Assembly: GCA_021773135.1 (NCBI GenBank)
Contig: JAJFKP010000048.1
Location: 1 to 64,000, forward strand
DNA length: 64,000 nt
From: Woeseiaceae bacterium
GTDB lineage: Bacteria; Pseudomonadota; Gammaproteobacteria; Steroidobacterales; Woeseiaceae
Direction of reading: 5' to 3'
Under the pieces are notes generated by a model, which saw only the letters and a program-made list of their open reading frames with translations, did not search any database and had not been told where the DNA came from. The translations under genes were made by a program, and so were the position numbers. Shown here piece by piece: positions 44,398 through 55,166 of this stretch (positions within the stretch are counted from its first letter, which is position 1; the number at the start of each line of letters is the position of its first letter).

Positions 44398-46837
44398 TGT
44401 TAACCAACCTTCCGGGCACGACAATCTGTTTGCGAATCTCTTTGCCCGCAATAAATCGCTGCACGTTCTCATCAGCAATGGCGCTGGCGGCTACCTCATC
44501 ACGATTCGCGTCGGCAGCAACCGAGATTTTGCCGCGCAACTTACCATTCACCTGCACGACGATTTCGATACGGTCCTGCTGCATCGCATTTGCATCGAAT
44601 TTTGGCCAGCGCTCATCAACGACAGCCGTTTCGTGCCCCAAAACCTGCCACAGCTCGTGGCAAATATGCGGCACAATGGGCGAGAGAAACAGCACCACTG
44701 CTTCCAGCGCCTCGCGAACGACTGCACTGCTTTGAGGCGACGTATCTTCAAGTCGCGTGACCGCGTTCAACAATTCCATGCTGGCAGCAACGGCCGTGTT
44801 AAACGTGTAACGACGTCCCATATCGTCACCTACCTTGGCGATAGTCTGGTGCGTTTTCCGTCGCAGGTCGCGCTGCGCATTATCCAATTTATCAATCTTG
44901 AGTGACGCCACCCGTCCTGTAGCGACGTGGTTGTGTACGGCGTTCCAGAATCGCTTCAGGAATCGAAAGGCGCCCTGCACCCCGTCATCGGAGTATTCCA
45001 GCGCCTGCTCAGGCGGCGCGGCAAACATCATGAATAACCTGACCGTGTCCGCACCATATTTTTCGATGAGATCCCCGGGATCGACGGTATTGCCTTTGTT
45101 CTTGGACATCTTCGCGCCGTCTTTCAGGACCATACCCTGTGTCAGCAAGTTGGTGAACGGCTCATCGGCAGAGGATAAGCCTACGTCTCGCATGACTTTT
45201 TGAAAGAAGCGCGAGTACAGCAGGTGCAATATTGCGTGCTCCACTCCTCCGGTGTACTGGTCGACGGGCATCCAGTAGGCCTCACGCTCGTCGAGCATTG
45301 CCGTATCGCAGTCCGGGCTGGTGTAGCGCGAAAAATACCAGGAAGACTCGACAAACGTGTCGAAAGTGTCGGTTTCGCGGCGCGCCGGCTTGCCGCATTT
45401 AGGACAGTCCGCTTCGTAAAACTCAGGCATGTCCTTCAGGGGCGATCCAACACCGGTGAACTCGACATCTTCTGGCAAGACTACCGGTAGCTGATCTTCC
45501 GGCACCGGTTGCGCATCGCAGTCATCGCAATAGATGATCGGGATGGGCGTGCCCCAGTATCGCTGCCTCGAAACACCCCAGTCCCGCAGCCGATAATTGA
45601 CCGTCTTTCGACCGCGGTTATTCTCCGCAAATCGTTGCTCGATTGCGGCGAAGGCCTGCTCAAAATTCATGCCATCGATAAAACCCGAGTTAATCACCCG
45701 CCCGTAATCGACGTATGGCCCCTGCGCGATATCAAGCTGGCTGCCATCCAGCGGTTCAATCACCTGCGTAATTGGCAATTGATGCTTGGTCGCGAACTCC
45801 CAGTCACGCTGATCATGCCCCGGCACTGCCATCACCGCGCCAGTGCCATATCCCATCAGCACGAAATTAGCGACCCAAATCGGAACCCGTTCCCCGGTGA
45901 TGGGATGAATGGCCGAGATGCCCAGTGGCATGCCCTTCTTTTCCATGGTTTCCATCGCAGCCTCGGCTGCCTGCATTTTCTTGCAGTCCGCTACGAATGC
46001 CGCGATCTTTTCGTCGGACTCAGCAGCGTTGCTTGCAAGCGGATGTTCCGCTGCAACGGCCATATAGGTCACACCCATTAAAGTATCGGGCCGGGTCGTG
46101 AAAACAGTGAGGGGTTCGCCACCACCTTCAATATCAAAAGTGAGTTCAATGCCTTCAGAACGGCCAATCCAGTTCCTTTGCATTGACTTGACGGAATCGG
46201 GCCAGCCGGGAAGTTTGTCAAGGTACTCCAGTAGTTCGTCCGCATACGCAGTGATCTTCATAAACCATTGCGGAATTTCGCGGCGTTCGACCAGGGCATC
46301 GGAGCGCCAGCCACGCCCATCAATTACCTGCTCATTAGCAAGCACGGTCTGATCAACAGGATCCCAATTGACGACGGAGTTCTTGCGGTAGACCAGGCCT
46401 TTTTCAAAAAGCCTGGTAAACAGCCATTGCTCCCAGCGATAGTACTCCGGTTTGCAGGTTGTAACTTCACGACGCCAGTCGTAGCCATAGCCAAGTCGTT
46501 GGAACTGTCCGCGCATGTCCGCAATATTCTGATAGGTCCACTGAGCAGGCGGGACGCCGCGCTTGATGGCCGCATTTTCGGCAGGCATGCCGAATGCATC
46601 CCAACCCATGGGCTGCAAGACGTGCTTACCCTGCATGCGCTGAAAGCGGGCTATGACGTCGGACAAGGTGAACACCCGCACATGGCCCATGTGCAGATGC
46701 CCGCTTGGGTAAGGAAACATCGTCAGGCAGTAGAACGGATCCTTTTCGGGGTCTTCATCAACCTCGAAACAACGATTGTCGTCCCAGTAATTGCGCGCCT
46801 TCTGTTCAACCCGGTCTGGTTTATATGCTACGTCCAT
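44387..46837 (-). CDS. leuS: Leucyl-tRNA synthetase
   Basis: An 816-residue class I synthetase. It has [14 protein letters not shown] (HIGH), the editing domain with [15 protein letters not shown] and [17 protein letters not shown], and [12 protein letters not shown]. It is shorter than the Escherichia coli enzyme (860) but complete at both ends. First gene of the leuS-lptE group. Confidence 0.96.
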   Translation of the reverse strand: MDVAYKPDRVEQKARNYWDDNRCFEVDEDPEKDPFYCLTMFPYPSGHLHMGHVRVFTLSDVIARFQRMQGKHVLQPMGWDAFGMPAENAAIKRGVPPAQWTYQNIADMRGQFQRLGYGYDWRREVTTCKPEYYRWEQWLFTRLFEKGLVYRKNSVVNWDPVDQTVLANEQVIDGRGWRSDALVERREIPQWFMKITAYADELLEYLDKLPGWPDSVKSMQRNWIGRSEGIELTFDIEGGGEPLTVFTTRPDTLMGVTYMAVAAEHPLASNAAESDEKIAAFVADCKKMQAAEAAMETMEKKGMPLGISAIHPITGERVPIWVANFVLMGYGTGAVMAVPGHDQRDWEFATKHQLPITQVIEPLDGSQLDIAQGPYVDYGRVINSGFIDGMNFEQAFAAIEQRFAENNRGRKTVNYRLRDWGVSRQRYWGTPIPIIYCDDCDAQPVPEDQLPVVLPEDVEFTGVGSPLKDMPEFYEADCPKCGKPARRETDTFDTFVESSWYFSRYTSPDCDTAMLDEREAYWMPVDQYTGGVEHAILHLLYSRFFQKVMRDVGLSSADEPFTNLLTQGMVLKDGAKMSKNKGNTVDPGDLIEKYGADTVRLFMMFAAPPEQALEYSDDGVQGAFRFLKRFWNAVHNHVATGRVASLKIDKLDNAQRDLRRKTHQTIAKVGDDMGRRYTFNTAVAASMELLNAVTRLEDTSPQSSAVVREALEAVVLFLSPIVPHICHELWQVLGHETAVVDERWPKFDANAMQQDRIEIVVQVNGKLRGKISVAADANRDEVAASAIADENVQRFIAGKEIRKQIVVPGRLVNIVV

Positions 46838-46942
46838 CCGTCCTTGTCACTGCCATATTCATGCTGCCTGCGATGGGCGGAAGGATAACCGGTTCTGCCC
46901 GCCGACGCAGCAACAGCGCGCCCGGGACGGCGGTATCAATAA

Positions 46943-48148
46943 CTACTCCCCGACGGCTGTCTGCATCACTTCCAGCTGATAATGGTCCATCAATATCCGG
47001 GCAACTTCTGGTCGGGAAAATTCAGGTGGCGGCGCAACGCCTTCGCTGAGCATTTCGCGAACCTTGGTACCGGACAGAAATACATAGTCTTCAGGTTTAT
47101 GATCCTCAACCTCGCTCATCATCACCACCTTATTGAGCTTCTTCGACCAGGCGGTGTGGTCTGCCCTGAAAATCTCAATTTCGAGCGCGTTTGGTTCGAG
47201 GTCGTCGAAAATTGCCTGGGCGTCGAACGGACCGTAGAAATCTCCGACGCCGGCGTGGTCGCGCCCGACTATCAGGTGCGTGGCACCCATGTTCTGGCGG
47301 AATACCGCATGCAGCAGCGCCTCACGAGGGCCCGCATACAGCATGTCAAAACCGTATCCGTTCACCATGACAGTATTTTCAGGAAAGTAGACCTCTACCA
47401 TTTTGCGAATACAGGCATCGCGCACACCAGCCGGAATGTCACCAGCCTTAAGTCGACCCAATAGCATGTGAATCACGATGCCATCCGCGTTCAGTCGTTC
47501 CTTCGCCATGCGGCACAGTTCCTCGTGCGCCAGATGCATTGGATTGCGCGTCTGAAAAGCAACCACGGTTTCCCAGCCGCGCTCGCGAATCTCGTCGCGA
47601 ATTTCGACAGCAGTCTTGAAAGTGCCCTCGAATTCGTCCGCGAAATAACTGTAATTCAGGACCTCGATGGCACCTGAGATGCAGTAACGACCGGACGACT
47701 GGAAGACCGCGACGCCGGGATGAGTGGCGTCCAGCGTACCGAACACTTCCTCGGTGATGATGGCTATTTCTTCTGCGGAAAATTCTTCAATGTTCTCAAC
47801 ATCCATCACTGCCAGAACAGGTTTACCCTCCTGGTTCGGATCGCGAAGGGCTATTCGCTTGGCACCACGAATTCCGCTGATATCTCCAGTCAGGTTCAAT
47901 ATGGGGACCGGCCAGAACAATCCATCAGGTGTCTGCATTCTGGAAGTAACACTGAGCGCTTCGATTCGATTCATGAATCCGTTCAGGGGCGTAAAATAGC
48001 CTGCCCCCAACATAACCGCGTTCGCTGCCGCTGCCGAATTCAGCACGATCGACGGTAGTGACTCGGCCTCTGCCAGAAGTGTATTTCGACGGGTAACGTC
48101 GTTTACGTAACGTGCATTCAGGGCGTCCGCCCCATGTGGCTTTATCAT
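46943..48148 (-). CDS. sat: Sulfate adenylyltransferase (homo-oligomeric Sat)
   Basis: A 401-residue ATP sulfurylase making adenylyl sulfate. It has the ATP-binding QTRNPMHLAHE (HxxH) and GRDHAGVGDFYGPFDAQ, of the Sat/Met3 class rather than the CysD-CysN class. Its start overlaps the cysC stop by 4 bases, so the two are coupled and together yield PAPS. No reductase gene is nearby, so the fate of PAPS (reduction or sulfonation) is open. Confidence 0.94.
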   Translation of the reverse strand: MIKPHGADALNARYVNDVTRRNTLLAEAESLPSIVLNSAAAANAVMLGAGYFTPLNGFMNRIEALSVTSRMQTPDGLFWPVPILNLTGDISGIRGAKRIALRDPNQEGKPVLAVMDVENIEEFSAEEIAIITEEVFGTLDATHPGVAVFQSSGRYCISGAIEVLNYSYFADEFEGTFKTAVEIRDEIRERGWETVVAFQTRNPMHLAHEELCRMAKERLNADGIVIHMLLGRLKAGDIPAGVRDACIRKMVEVYFPENTVMVNGYGFDMLYAGPREALLHAVFRQNMGATHLIVGRDHAGVGDFYGPFDAQAIFDDLEPNALEIEIFRADHTAWSKKLNKVVMMSEVEDHKPEDYVFLSGTKVREMLSEGVAPPPEFSRPEVARILMDHYQLEVMQTAVGE

Positions 48149-48822
48149 GACTTGCTCCCTGATGCCGCAACACTCTCGAACTCATCGCTGGCACGCGTCA
48201 TATATTGTGTTTGAATCGTATCCGACTTAATCAGATAGTCGATGATTATCGCGACCTCCTCTTCAACGGTCATCTCATCCGTCTTCAAGTGGATTTCCGG
48301 ATTGAGCGGAGACTCATACGGATCGTCGATGCCGGTAAAATTCTTTATCTCGCCAGCACGGGCCTTCTTGTACAGGCCCTTCGGGTCACGCTCTTCCGCG
48401 ACACTCAGCGCACAGTCGACGAAAACTTCGACGAACTGGATATTGGCTGCGTCATGCAGCGACCTTACTTCATCCCTGTCTGCCCGATACGGGCTAATGA
48501 AGCTTGATAGTGAAATCGTGCCTGCGTCTCCAAAAAGCTTAGCCACCTCACCGATGCGTCGAATATTTTCCTTGCGATCGGCCTCTGAGAAACCGAGGTT
48601 CTTGTTAATGCCAAGCCGAACGTTGTCACCGTCCAGCCGATACGAAAGCTTGCCCATGGCATACAGCGCTTTTTCCAGTGCAACTGCGATTGTGCTCTTA
48701 CCGCTGCCTGACAGTCCTGTGAACCATATTGTGATCCCTTTCTGCCGCAGTATCTCGTACCGATCCTCGCGCGATATTTCGCCATCGTGCCAGGTTACGT
48801 TGGTCGCGATTTGATTCGCCAT
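48145..48822 (-). CDS. cysC: Adenylylsulfate kinase
   Basis: A 225-residue APS kinase making PAPS. Walker [10 protein letters not shown] (36-44), LDGDNVRLGINKNLGFSEADR and the FISPYRADRDEVR loop are typical. The C-terminal 20 residues (QYMTRASDEFESVAASGSKS) extend past the usual end. The start is ATG 48822 with AAGGAAAG upstream. It lies between a TetR-type regulator and sat. Confidence 0.94.
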   Translation of the reverse strand: MANQIATNVTWHDGEISREDRYEILRQKGITIWFTGLSGSGKSTIAVALEKALYAMGKLSYRLDGDNVRLGINKNLGFSEADRKENIRRIGEVAKLFGDAGTISLSSFISPYRADRDEVRSLHDAANIQFVEVFVDCALSVAEERDPKGLYKKARAGEIKNFTGIDDPYESPLNPEIHLKTDEMTVEEEVAIIIDYLIKSDTIQTQYMTRASDEFESVAASGSKS

Positions 48823-48868
48823 CTTCTTTCTTTCCTTCTTTTTGGTGGTTTTATAAAACGTCACGTCC

Positions 48869-49486
48869 TTATTGACGCTCTGTTGTTCTTCGTTCCCGAA
48901 ATCCGTTGAGAATCATGTCAGTGCATTTCTGAATAGTGTCAAAGAGATCAAGCTGCGGATCCCTGACGATAATGTCGCCCCACCCGTTGCACATGCCAAT
49001 AACTGCCTGTGCGGCGAAATGGCAGTCAAGTGACTTCCTGACCACGCCACTCTCGACGCCTTCCTCGAAGATTCTTTCCAGCTGCTGACGATAGCTGCTG
49101 CCGAGCTCCTTCAGCGTCGCCCGCTTTTCCTCTGGCAAATACAAGCGCTCGTCGTTGTGCACTTTCAATGCTTCGTTCTTTTCCCGATAACTGCTCAGGT
49201 GCGACGTTACAGTCGCCATTAATTTGGATTCAAACGGTTGGTCACTTGCCGCTATGGACGTCATGCGATCAACGTAATCCTCGATGCCATAACGGCATAC
49301 TTCGCCAAGCGCATCCTCTTTTGATTTGAAATAGTAGTAGAGGCTGCCTTGCTTGATACCCATATGCTCGGCGATATCTTTCGTACTGGCGCCGTAGAAT
49401 CCCTTTTCGGCAAACACGGTCGCGGCGGAACGGATAGCCCGCTGCCGTTGTTGTTCGTATCGATTGTTATGCGGGTTTGCGGGCAT
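48869..49486 (-). CDS. TetR family transcription regulator
   Basis: A 205-residue repressor. The helix-turn-helix KDIAEHMGIKQGSLYYYFKSKEDAL lies at about residues 36-60, after AATVFAEKGFYGAST. The larger C-terminal part is the ligand domain, of no recognised class. A perfect 22-bp palindrome 30 bases upstream is its likely operator, so it probably controls itself and the downstream cysC-sat genes (46 bases on). Ligand unknown. Confidence 0.9.
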   Translation of the reverse strand: MPANPHNNRYEQQRQRAIRSAATVFAEKGFYGASTKDIAEHMGIKQGSLYYYFKSKEDALGEVCRYGIEDYVDRMTSIAASDQPFESKLMATVTSHLSSYREKNEALKVHNDERLYLPEEKRATLKELGSSYRQQLERIFEEGVESGVVRKSLDCHFAAQAVIGMCNGWGDIIVRDPQLDLFDTIQKCTDMILNGFRERRTTERQ

Positions 49487-49515
49487 GCCTGTGTCATCAC
49501 ACTGTACAGGCGGTG

Positions 49516-49537
49516 AATTCTATAGATCTATAGAATT
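49516..49537. promoter_or_regulatory. Perfect 22-bp palindromic operator
   Basis: AATTCTATAGATCTATAGAATT (positions 49516-49537) is a perfect palindrome. It overlaps a possible minus-strand promoter (TTGCCA ahead of TATAGA) upstream of the TetR gene. A second, weaker dyad GCCTGT...ACAGGC lies next to the start codon. Confidence 0.72.
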
Positions 49538-49610
49538 ATTGGCAATAAAATAATTAATTCATTAATTAACAATGATTTATTATCAAACATAATCAATAAA
49601 GCTATTGAAT

Positions 49611-51134
49611 TTACAATTTAAGCGAACGTGAACGCCACCCGAACCACGCTGTTATCAGTGTCGCCAGCAGCACAACCGGCCAGTTTCCCAGTCGAGAAAA
49701 AGGCGTAGATCCGCTCTGCGGCTGCACGTCGTAGGTCATTGCAACGTACTCAAATTGCGGCCCCCTTTCGATTACCTCACCCTGCGGGCCGATAAAAGCG
49801 CTGATACCGTTGTTGGTCGCTCTCACCACGTAGCGCGCAACTTCACGGGCACGCATTCTGGCGATCTGTAAATGCTGGTGTGGCGCTATCGAATCTCCAA
49901 ACCATGCGTCATTACTGACATTGATCAAGATACTGGCTTCTGGCAGGGCGTATAACTGCTCCGCGGCATAAGCATCCTCATAACAAATCGCCACCGCCAG
50001 GCGATTGCCATCAGCCATCTGCAACAGCGGTTGGACATCATCACCCGAGCTGATATCGCTGTAGGGCAAATTCATTAGTCGCATCCATTGGCGCACGAAA
50101 TCGGGGACCGGAAAATATTCGCCGAAGGGCACCAGATGCCGTTTCCGATATACCTGTCGCTTGCCATCCCCGATCGCGACAACACTATTGAATACCTTTG
50201 CGGCATCTTCCTCCCGCTCGAGAACTCCGAACAACAGTGTTTGTCCGGCAGGCCGGAGATCCGATTCGAGCTGCGTGATAAATCCTTCGACCTGATCCGC
50301 AACCGCCGGAATGGCAACTTCGGGCCAAACGACTAACTCGCTCTGGATATGGTTCAGAAGTGAATCACGATACAAATCCAGCGTTGACTGGAATTGCTCA
50401 GGCAGCCATTTCCTGTCTTGCGACACGCCGCCCTGCACGATAGTGGTTCGAACTTTCGCGCCTGACGCATACGTCCATGCTCGACTTTCCAGGGCTGCGC
50501 CAGCCAACCACGGCAGCAAAGCAGCGATCAAGCATACGGTGCGTTTGGTTCCCGACGACAATACACTGACAAGTAACGCACTCGAGCTAGTCAATAGTGC
50601 AAGAGAAACGCCGTAGACACCCAGCATTGGCGCAATTGCGGCAAGCGTCGAATCTATTTGACTATAACCGAGCGTCATCCATGGAAATCCGCTCAGGAGC
50701 CAACCGCGAAGCCATTCGTTAAACACCCAGATCGCTGGTGCCAGAACAATAAACTGCCACATATGCAGGCCACGGTAGCGGGCAATCATCCACCCCGTCG
50801 CGGCGTAGTAGAGAGACATGATAATGACCAGACCCAGCATAAGCGCCAGTGCCAGGATCAACGGTGCCTGTCCGAAGACATGTATGGAAACATACAGCCA
50901 GTAAGTACCGGCCAGAAACAGGCCAGCGCCAAAACTGGCACCGATCCTCGCGGCGGCAGCGGGCGCCAGCTGCAGGAAGGCATACAGAACCGGCAACAAC
51001 AGGAGCGGCGTCAGTAGATAGTAGCCAAATGGCGCAAAAGTCAGCGTCATCGTGACACCGATCAGGAAAAACGCGAGACGAGTCAGCCCGGGTCGGTGCT
51101 CGGACCATGCCTCAAGCGGAAACTTCGACGACAA
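49611..51134 (-). CDS. lnt: Apolipoprotein N-acyltransferase
   Basis: A 507-residue inner-membrane enzyme adding the third acyl chain to lipoproteins. Six N-terminal membrane helices precede the nitrilase-like periplasmic domain, whose triad is Glu in WPEVAIP, Lys in YRKRHLVPFGEYFP and Cys in AICYEDAY. Last gene of the miaB-ybeZ-ybeY-corC-lnt operon. At least three lipoproteins in this window would be its substrates. Confidence 0.95.
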   Translation of the reverse strand: MSSKFPLEAWSEHRPGLTRLAFFLIGVTMTLTFAPFGYYLLTPLLLLPVLYAFLQLAPAAAARIGASFGAGLFLAGTYWLYVSIHVFGQAPLILALALMLGLVIIMSLYYAATGWMIARYRGLHMWQFIVLAPAIWVFNEWLRGWLLSGFPWMTLGYSQIDSTLAAIAPMLGVYGVSLALLTSSSALLVSVLSSGTKRTVCLIAALLPWLAGAALESRAWTYASGAKVRTTIVQGGVSQDRKWLPEQFQSTLDLYRDSLLNHIQSELVVWPEVAIPAVADQVEGFITQLESDLRPAGQTLLFGVLEREEDAAKVFNSVVAIGDGKRQVYRKRHLVPFGEYFPVPDFVRQWMRLMNLPYSDISSGDDVQPLLQMADGNRLAVAICYEDAYAAEQLYALPEASILINVSNDAWFGDSIAPHQHLQIARMRAREVARYVVRATNNGISAFIGPQGEVIERGPQFEYVAMTYDVQPQSGSTPFSRLGNWPVVLLATLITAWFGWRSRSLKL

Positions 51135-51179
51135 GCCTTGCAGTACGGTAGCGGTAATAGGAGGCGCCTCTTGTCGAGG

Positions 51180-52049
51180 TTAGTCTGCGGGTTCCTGCAC
51201 CAGCCGAATAACCAGCAACAAATCTATACGGCGGCGGTCGGCGCGCGTGACACGAAATTCGAATCCGCCATAACGAAGTTTTTCTCCAAGACGGGGGAGC
51301 CGACCCAGTTCATGCATTACCAGGCCACCGATAGTGTCATAGTCTTCTTCTTCGGTGAGTTCACAACCAAAGTAGTCATTAAAATCCTCTATGCGCGTTA
51401 ACGCCCGGACAGCAAAACAGGGTTTGCCGTCGGCGTCCTTGTCTGGCTGTATGTATTTTGCTTCTTCGCGATCGTGCTCGTCATCGATTTCACCGACAAT
51501 TTCTTCCAGCACGTCTTCGATCGTCAGCAGCCCGGACACGCCCCCATATTCGTCAACGACAATGGCCATATGATTGTGGCTATCGCGAAATTCCTTGAGG
51601 AGTGCGTTCAGTCGTTTGGACTCGGGAATGACGGATACGGGACGCAGGTAGTCGTCGATTTTAAGGCTTTTCTCGGATGTATCACCAAAAAATTTCAGCA
51701 GGTCCTTCGCCAGCAGGATACCGAGTACCTCATCGCGATCCTCACCAATCACCGGAAACCGTGAGTGACCGGAGCCGATGATGACTGCCAGCATTTCGTC
51801 GAGCGACTGTTCTCTTTCAATGACCACCATCTGGGAGCGTGGAATCATGACGTCCCTAACCTGGGTTTCGGCCACTTCCAGCACACCGCTGAGCATTTGT
51901 TTTTCTTCAGGTTCGAAGACGCCTTCGTCATCCTGGAGCAGGTCATGAATTTCATTGCGGCTCAGGGGCTGACCTTTGATGGCGCGCAGAACTCTCCTGA
52001 ATACGCCGGTCTTTCCTAAGCCGTTGGTACTTGGCGGTTTGTCAGTCAT
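51180..52049 (-). CDS. corC: CorC/YbeX CBS-domain protein
   Basis: A 289-residue cytoplasmic protein with two CBS domains (from VRDVMIPRSQMVVIE and LLKEFRDSHNHMAIVVDEYGG) and a C-terminal CorC/HlyC transporter-associated domain (ALTRIEDFNDYFGCEL onward). It is linked to magnesium/cobalt efflux and, in YbeX, to ribosome metabolism. Between ybeY and lnt as usual. Confidence 0.94.
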   Translation of the reverse strand: MTDKPPSTNGLGKTGVFRRVLRAIKGQPLSRNEIHDLLQDDEGVFEPEEKQMLSGVLEVAETQVRDVMIPRSQMVVIEREQSLDEMLAVIIGSGHSRFPVIGEDRDEVLGILLAKDLLKFFGDTSEKSLKIDDYLRPVSVIPESKRLNALLKEFRDSHNHMAIVVDEYGGVSGLLTIEDVLEEIVGEIDDEHDREEAKYIQPDKDADGKPCFAVRALTRIEDFNDYFGCELTEEEDYDTIGGLVMHELGRLPRLGEKLRYGGFEFRVTRADRRRIDLLLVIRLVQEPAD

Positions 52050-52132
52050 TATCTCAGTCTATACATTGAGCTACGTGGGTCGACGCAGTGTGCGGTTATT
52101 GTAGCAGCTGGAATAAGCTCAGATCTTAGTCG

Positions 52133-52624
52133 TCAGTGCTGATGGTTGATATACGGATCTGCCACACCGCAAAGGCCCAAAATCCTGACTTCCAGAGCTT
52201 CCATGCTGCGTGCGTCAGCCTCAAGAACGTGATCGTGCCCCAGGAGGTGCAGCGTGCCGTGAATCAACAGGTGTGCCCAGTGATGTGCAATGTCCTTTCC
52301 CTGCTCACCTGCCTCACTTTCCACTACCGGAGCGCAGATAACAATATCACCCAGCGTGCCGCGCAGCTCAGCAGGCAGGTAATCCTGCGCCGCATCGACC
52401 GGAAACGACAGGACATTGGTCGCATAATCTTTGCCGCGAAACCGATTGTTCAATTCTCGACCTTCTTTTTCGTCGACAATTCGGACTGACACTTCACAGG
52501 GTCGTTCAATGCCAATTCCGGTAATTGCAGTTTGGATCCATTTTTGAATAGCGGCAGAATCCGGGGCGTGCTCGACACTACTGGCAACCTGGACATCGAC
52601 AATTATGCTGCCCTCGGGCGTCAC
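52133..52624 (-). CDS. ybeY: Endoribonuclease YbeY
   Basis: A 163-residue metal-dependent RNase for 16S rRNA 3' maturation and ribosome quality control. Zinc site HGTLHLLGHDH, with the conserved Arg and NNRFRGKDYATNVLSFP ahead. The start is GTG 52624, 6 bases after the ybeZ stop. Confidence 0.94.
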   Translation of the reverse strand: MTPEGSIIVDVQVASSVEHAPDSAAIQKWIQTAITGIGIERPCEVSVRIVDEKEGRELNNRFRGKDYATNVLSFPVDAAQDYLPAELRGTLGDIVICAPVVESEAGEQGKDIAHHWAHLLIHGTLHLLGHDHVLEADARSMEALEVRILGLCGVADPYINHQH

Positions 52625-52630
52625 GCGCTT

Positions 52631-53623
52631 CTAGGCCTGACTGTTTTTGTCACTCACCTCATACGCCTCGACCACACGCTGCACCAGCTCGTGTCGAACG
52701 ACGTCTTTCGGCGAAAAATAAGTCATTGCGATACCCTCCACATTCGCAAGAATATCGACGGCGTTTTTCAAGCCGGATAACTGGCCTGCCGGCAAATCGA
52801 TCTGCGTAATGTCGCCGGTAACCACTGCGCGCGAGCCGAATCCGATCCTGGTTAGAAACATTTTCATTTGTGCGACGCTGGTATTCTGCGCCTCATCGAG
52901 AATCACGAACGAGTTGTTCAATGAGCGACCGCGCATGAAGGCAAGTGGCGCGACTTCGATCACGTTCTTCTCAAGCAGTCGCATCACCTGGTCAGGGCCG
53001 AGCATGTCATAAAGTGCGTCATACATTGGCCGCAGGTAAGGGTCGACTTTCTGCGACATGTCGCCGGGCAGAAAACCCAGCCTTTCGCCCGCCTCCACCG
53101 CGGGTCGCACCAGCACGATGCGGCGAACCTGCTCGTTCTCCAGCGCGTCGATTGCACTCGCCACCGCGAGATAGGTCTTGCCCGTTCCGGCCGGGCCTAT
53201 TCCGAAAGCCATATCGTGGTCATGGATTGCCTTCAGGTACGCCTTTTGATTGTTGCCGCGCGCGCGAACCAGTTTCTGTTTCGTCTGTATTTCAAAAGTC
53301 GAGGCATCTTCCGCTGAAATATCGTCCTCTTCGAGGCCCTCAGAATCGTTCATTACAGACTCCTGCAGACAGACGTGCACCCGCTCGGGATCGAGTCGCT
53401 CTTCATCAGTCATGTTAAACAAGGACTGGATAACGTCCGATCCGATTTGCGCAGCACCCGGATTTCCGGTGACGCGAAAGCGATTTCCACGGCTGGCTAT
53501 TTCAACGTTGAGTCGGCGTTCAATCTGGCGTAGGTGTTCGTCAAATTGGCCGCAAAGGTTGGCAAGGCGACTATTGTCGGCGGGTTCCAGGACAAGGTCC
53601 TGAGATATCTGTGTGGTGTTCAA
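52631..53623 (-). CDS. ybeZ: PhoH-like ATPase YbeZ
   Basis: A 330-residue PhoH-family protein. Walker A GPAGTGKTYLAVA and Walker B NNSFVILDEAQNTS are present, with an N-terminal KH-like segment (RGNRFRVTGNPGAAQIG). It partners YbeY in RNA metabolism. The start is set at TTG 53623 (MNTTQISQDLVLEPADN), as relatives begin similarly; a start at 53692 is the alternative. Confidence 0.9.
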   Translation of the reverse strand: MNTTQISQDLVLEPADNSRLANLCGQFDEHLRQIERRLNVEIASRGNRFRVTGNPGAAQIGSDVIQSLFNMTDEERLDPERVHVCLQESVMNDSEGLEEDDISAEDASTFEIQTKQKLVRARGNNQKAYLKAIHDHDMAFGIGPAGTGKTYLAVASAIDALENEQVRRIVLVRPAVEAGERLGFLPGDMSQKVDPYLRPMYDALYDMLGPDQVMRLLEKNVIEVAPLAFMRGRSLNNSFVILDEAQNTSVAQMKMFLTRIGFGSRAVVTGDITQIDLPAGQLSGLKNAVDILANVEGIAMTYFSPKDVVRHELVQRVVEAYEVSDKNSQA

Positions 53624-53773
53624 TTTTGAGTGGCTACACCTGTTGCGCGAAGAAAATTGCGAGCCAATAAAGGTTACAACGGTGAAGTACATCTGTATAG
53701 GCGAAATAAAGACCTAAGCGGCCCTGGCAATTTTGGGAGTATTGCCTCGCTATCTAATTTTTTAGGAATAGAA

Positions 53774-55114
53774 TCAAGCGACTGCGCGATTATCAGCGAG
53801 CCTGCCGCGCAAGGAATTCGGCAATGCCTCGGTAATGATCACGTCCACGAACTGACCAATACAGGCTGGATCGGCGTCAAAATTAACCCATCGCATATTT
53901 TCGGTGCGACCCGAAAGTTGCATCGGATTTTTCTTCGACGGTTTCTCGACCAGCACCGATTGCGTCGTACCAACCATTGCTCGACTGATCTCCAGTGCCT
54001 GCTGCGTGATGCGAGCCTGCAGTAACTTCAAGCGTTCTTTCTTGGTTTCCAGGGAGGTTTCATCAGCAAATCCGGCGGCCGGCGTTCCCGGGCGCGCGCT
54101 GTAGATAAAACTAAATGATTGATCAAAGCCTACGTCCGCAATCAGCTTCATCGTGGCTTCGAAATCGGTGTCCGTTTCGCCCGGAAACCCGACGATAAAA
54201 TCGGATGACAAAGAAATATCCGGACGAACTTCACGTAACTTGCGAATTTTCTGCTTGTACTCCAGCGTCGTGTGGCCGCGTTTCATCAACGCAAGAACAC
54301 GATCGGAGCCGTTTTGCACGGGTAGATGCAAATAGTTGGCAAGCTTTGGTACCTCGGCATAGGCCTGGATCAGGCTCTCTGTAAACTCCACCGGATGTGA
54401 TGTCGTGAATCGAATTCTGCCGATGCCATCGATTGCGGCTACGTAATAGATAAGCGTTGCAAGATCGGCAATTTGCCCGTCATGCATTGGACCGCGATAG
54501 GCGTTGACGTTCTGGCCCAACAGGTTAATTTCGCGCACACCCTGCCCGGCCAGGCTCACCGCTTCCGCAATAACATCGTCCAGTGGTCGACTGATTTCCT
54601 CGCCACGGGTATACGGCACGACACAAAAAGAACAATATTTGCTGCAGCCCTCCATAACGGAGACATACGCGGTTGGCCCTTCGGCGCGCGGCTCAGGAAG
54701 GCGGTCGAATTTTTCGATTTCGGGAAATGAAATGTCTACCACGCCGCGACCGTCACGGCGCACCTGGTTGACCATTTCAGGCAATCGATGCAGGGTCTGG
54801 GGACCGAAGACAAGATCGACAAAGGGCGCACGCTTTCTAATGCCTTCGCCCTCCTGGCTGGCCACACAGCCACCGACACCAATGATGATTTCAGGACGCT
54901 TCTCTTTCCAGGCGCGCCAGCGGCCGAGCTCGGAAAAAACCTTCTCCTGCGCTTTTTCGCGAATGGAGCAGGTATTGACCAACAGTAGATCCGCATCCTC
55001 CGGTGCCCCGGTTAACTCGTAACCATGCGACACGCGCAGTACATCCGCCATTTTCTGCGAGTCATACTCGTTCATCTGGCAACCCATCGTCTTGATGTAG
55101 AGCTTGTGTGTCAT
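53774..55114 (-). CDS. miaB: tRNA-2-methylthio-N6-dimethylallyladenosine synthase
   Basis: A 446-residue radical-SAM methylthiotransferase modifying A37 of tRNAs. The N-terminal cluster ligands are C12, C49 and C83; the radical-SAM cysteines are C157, C161 and C164 in CSKYCSFC; a TRAM domain is at the end. First gene of the miaB-ybeZ-ybeY-corC-lnt set, 150 bases before ybeZ. Confidence 0.96.
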   Translation of the reverse strand: MTHKLYIKTMGCQMNEYDSQKMADVLRVSHGYELTGAPEDADLLLVNTCSIREKAQEKVFSELGRWRAWKEKRPEIIIGVGGCVASQEGEGIRKRAPFVDLVFGPQTLHRLPEMVNQVRRDGRGVVDISFPEIEKFDRLPEPRAEGPTAYVSVMEGCSKYCSFCVVPYTRGEEISRPLDDVIAEAVSLAGQGVREINLLGQNVNAYRGPMHDGQIADLATLIYYVAAIDGIGRIRFTTSHPVEFTESLIQAYAEVPKLANYLHLPVQNGSDRVLALMKRGHTTLEYKQKIRKLREVRPDISLSSDFIVGFPGETDTDFEATMKLIADVGFDQSFSFIYSARPGTPAAGFADETSLETKKERLKLLQARITQQALEISRAMVGTTQSVLVEKPSKKNPMQLSGRTENMRWVNFDADPACIGQFVDVIITEALPNSLRGRLADNRAVA

Positions 55115-55166
55115 TGCTGCGATATTCTGATCCGTATTGTTAGAACGGCTTTAGCCGCGATGTGGC

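Noticed and set aside
46943-49486. Genomic island at the TetR-cysC-sat genes
   Set aside because: No integrase, tRNA or repeats; only the 80-base intergenic part is AT-rich, which fits a promoter.
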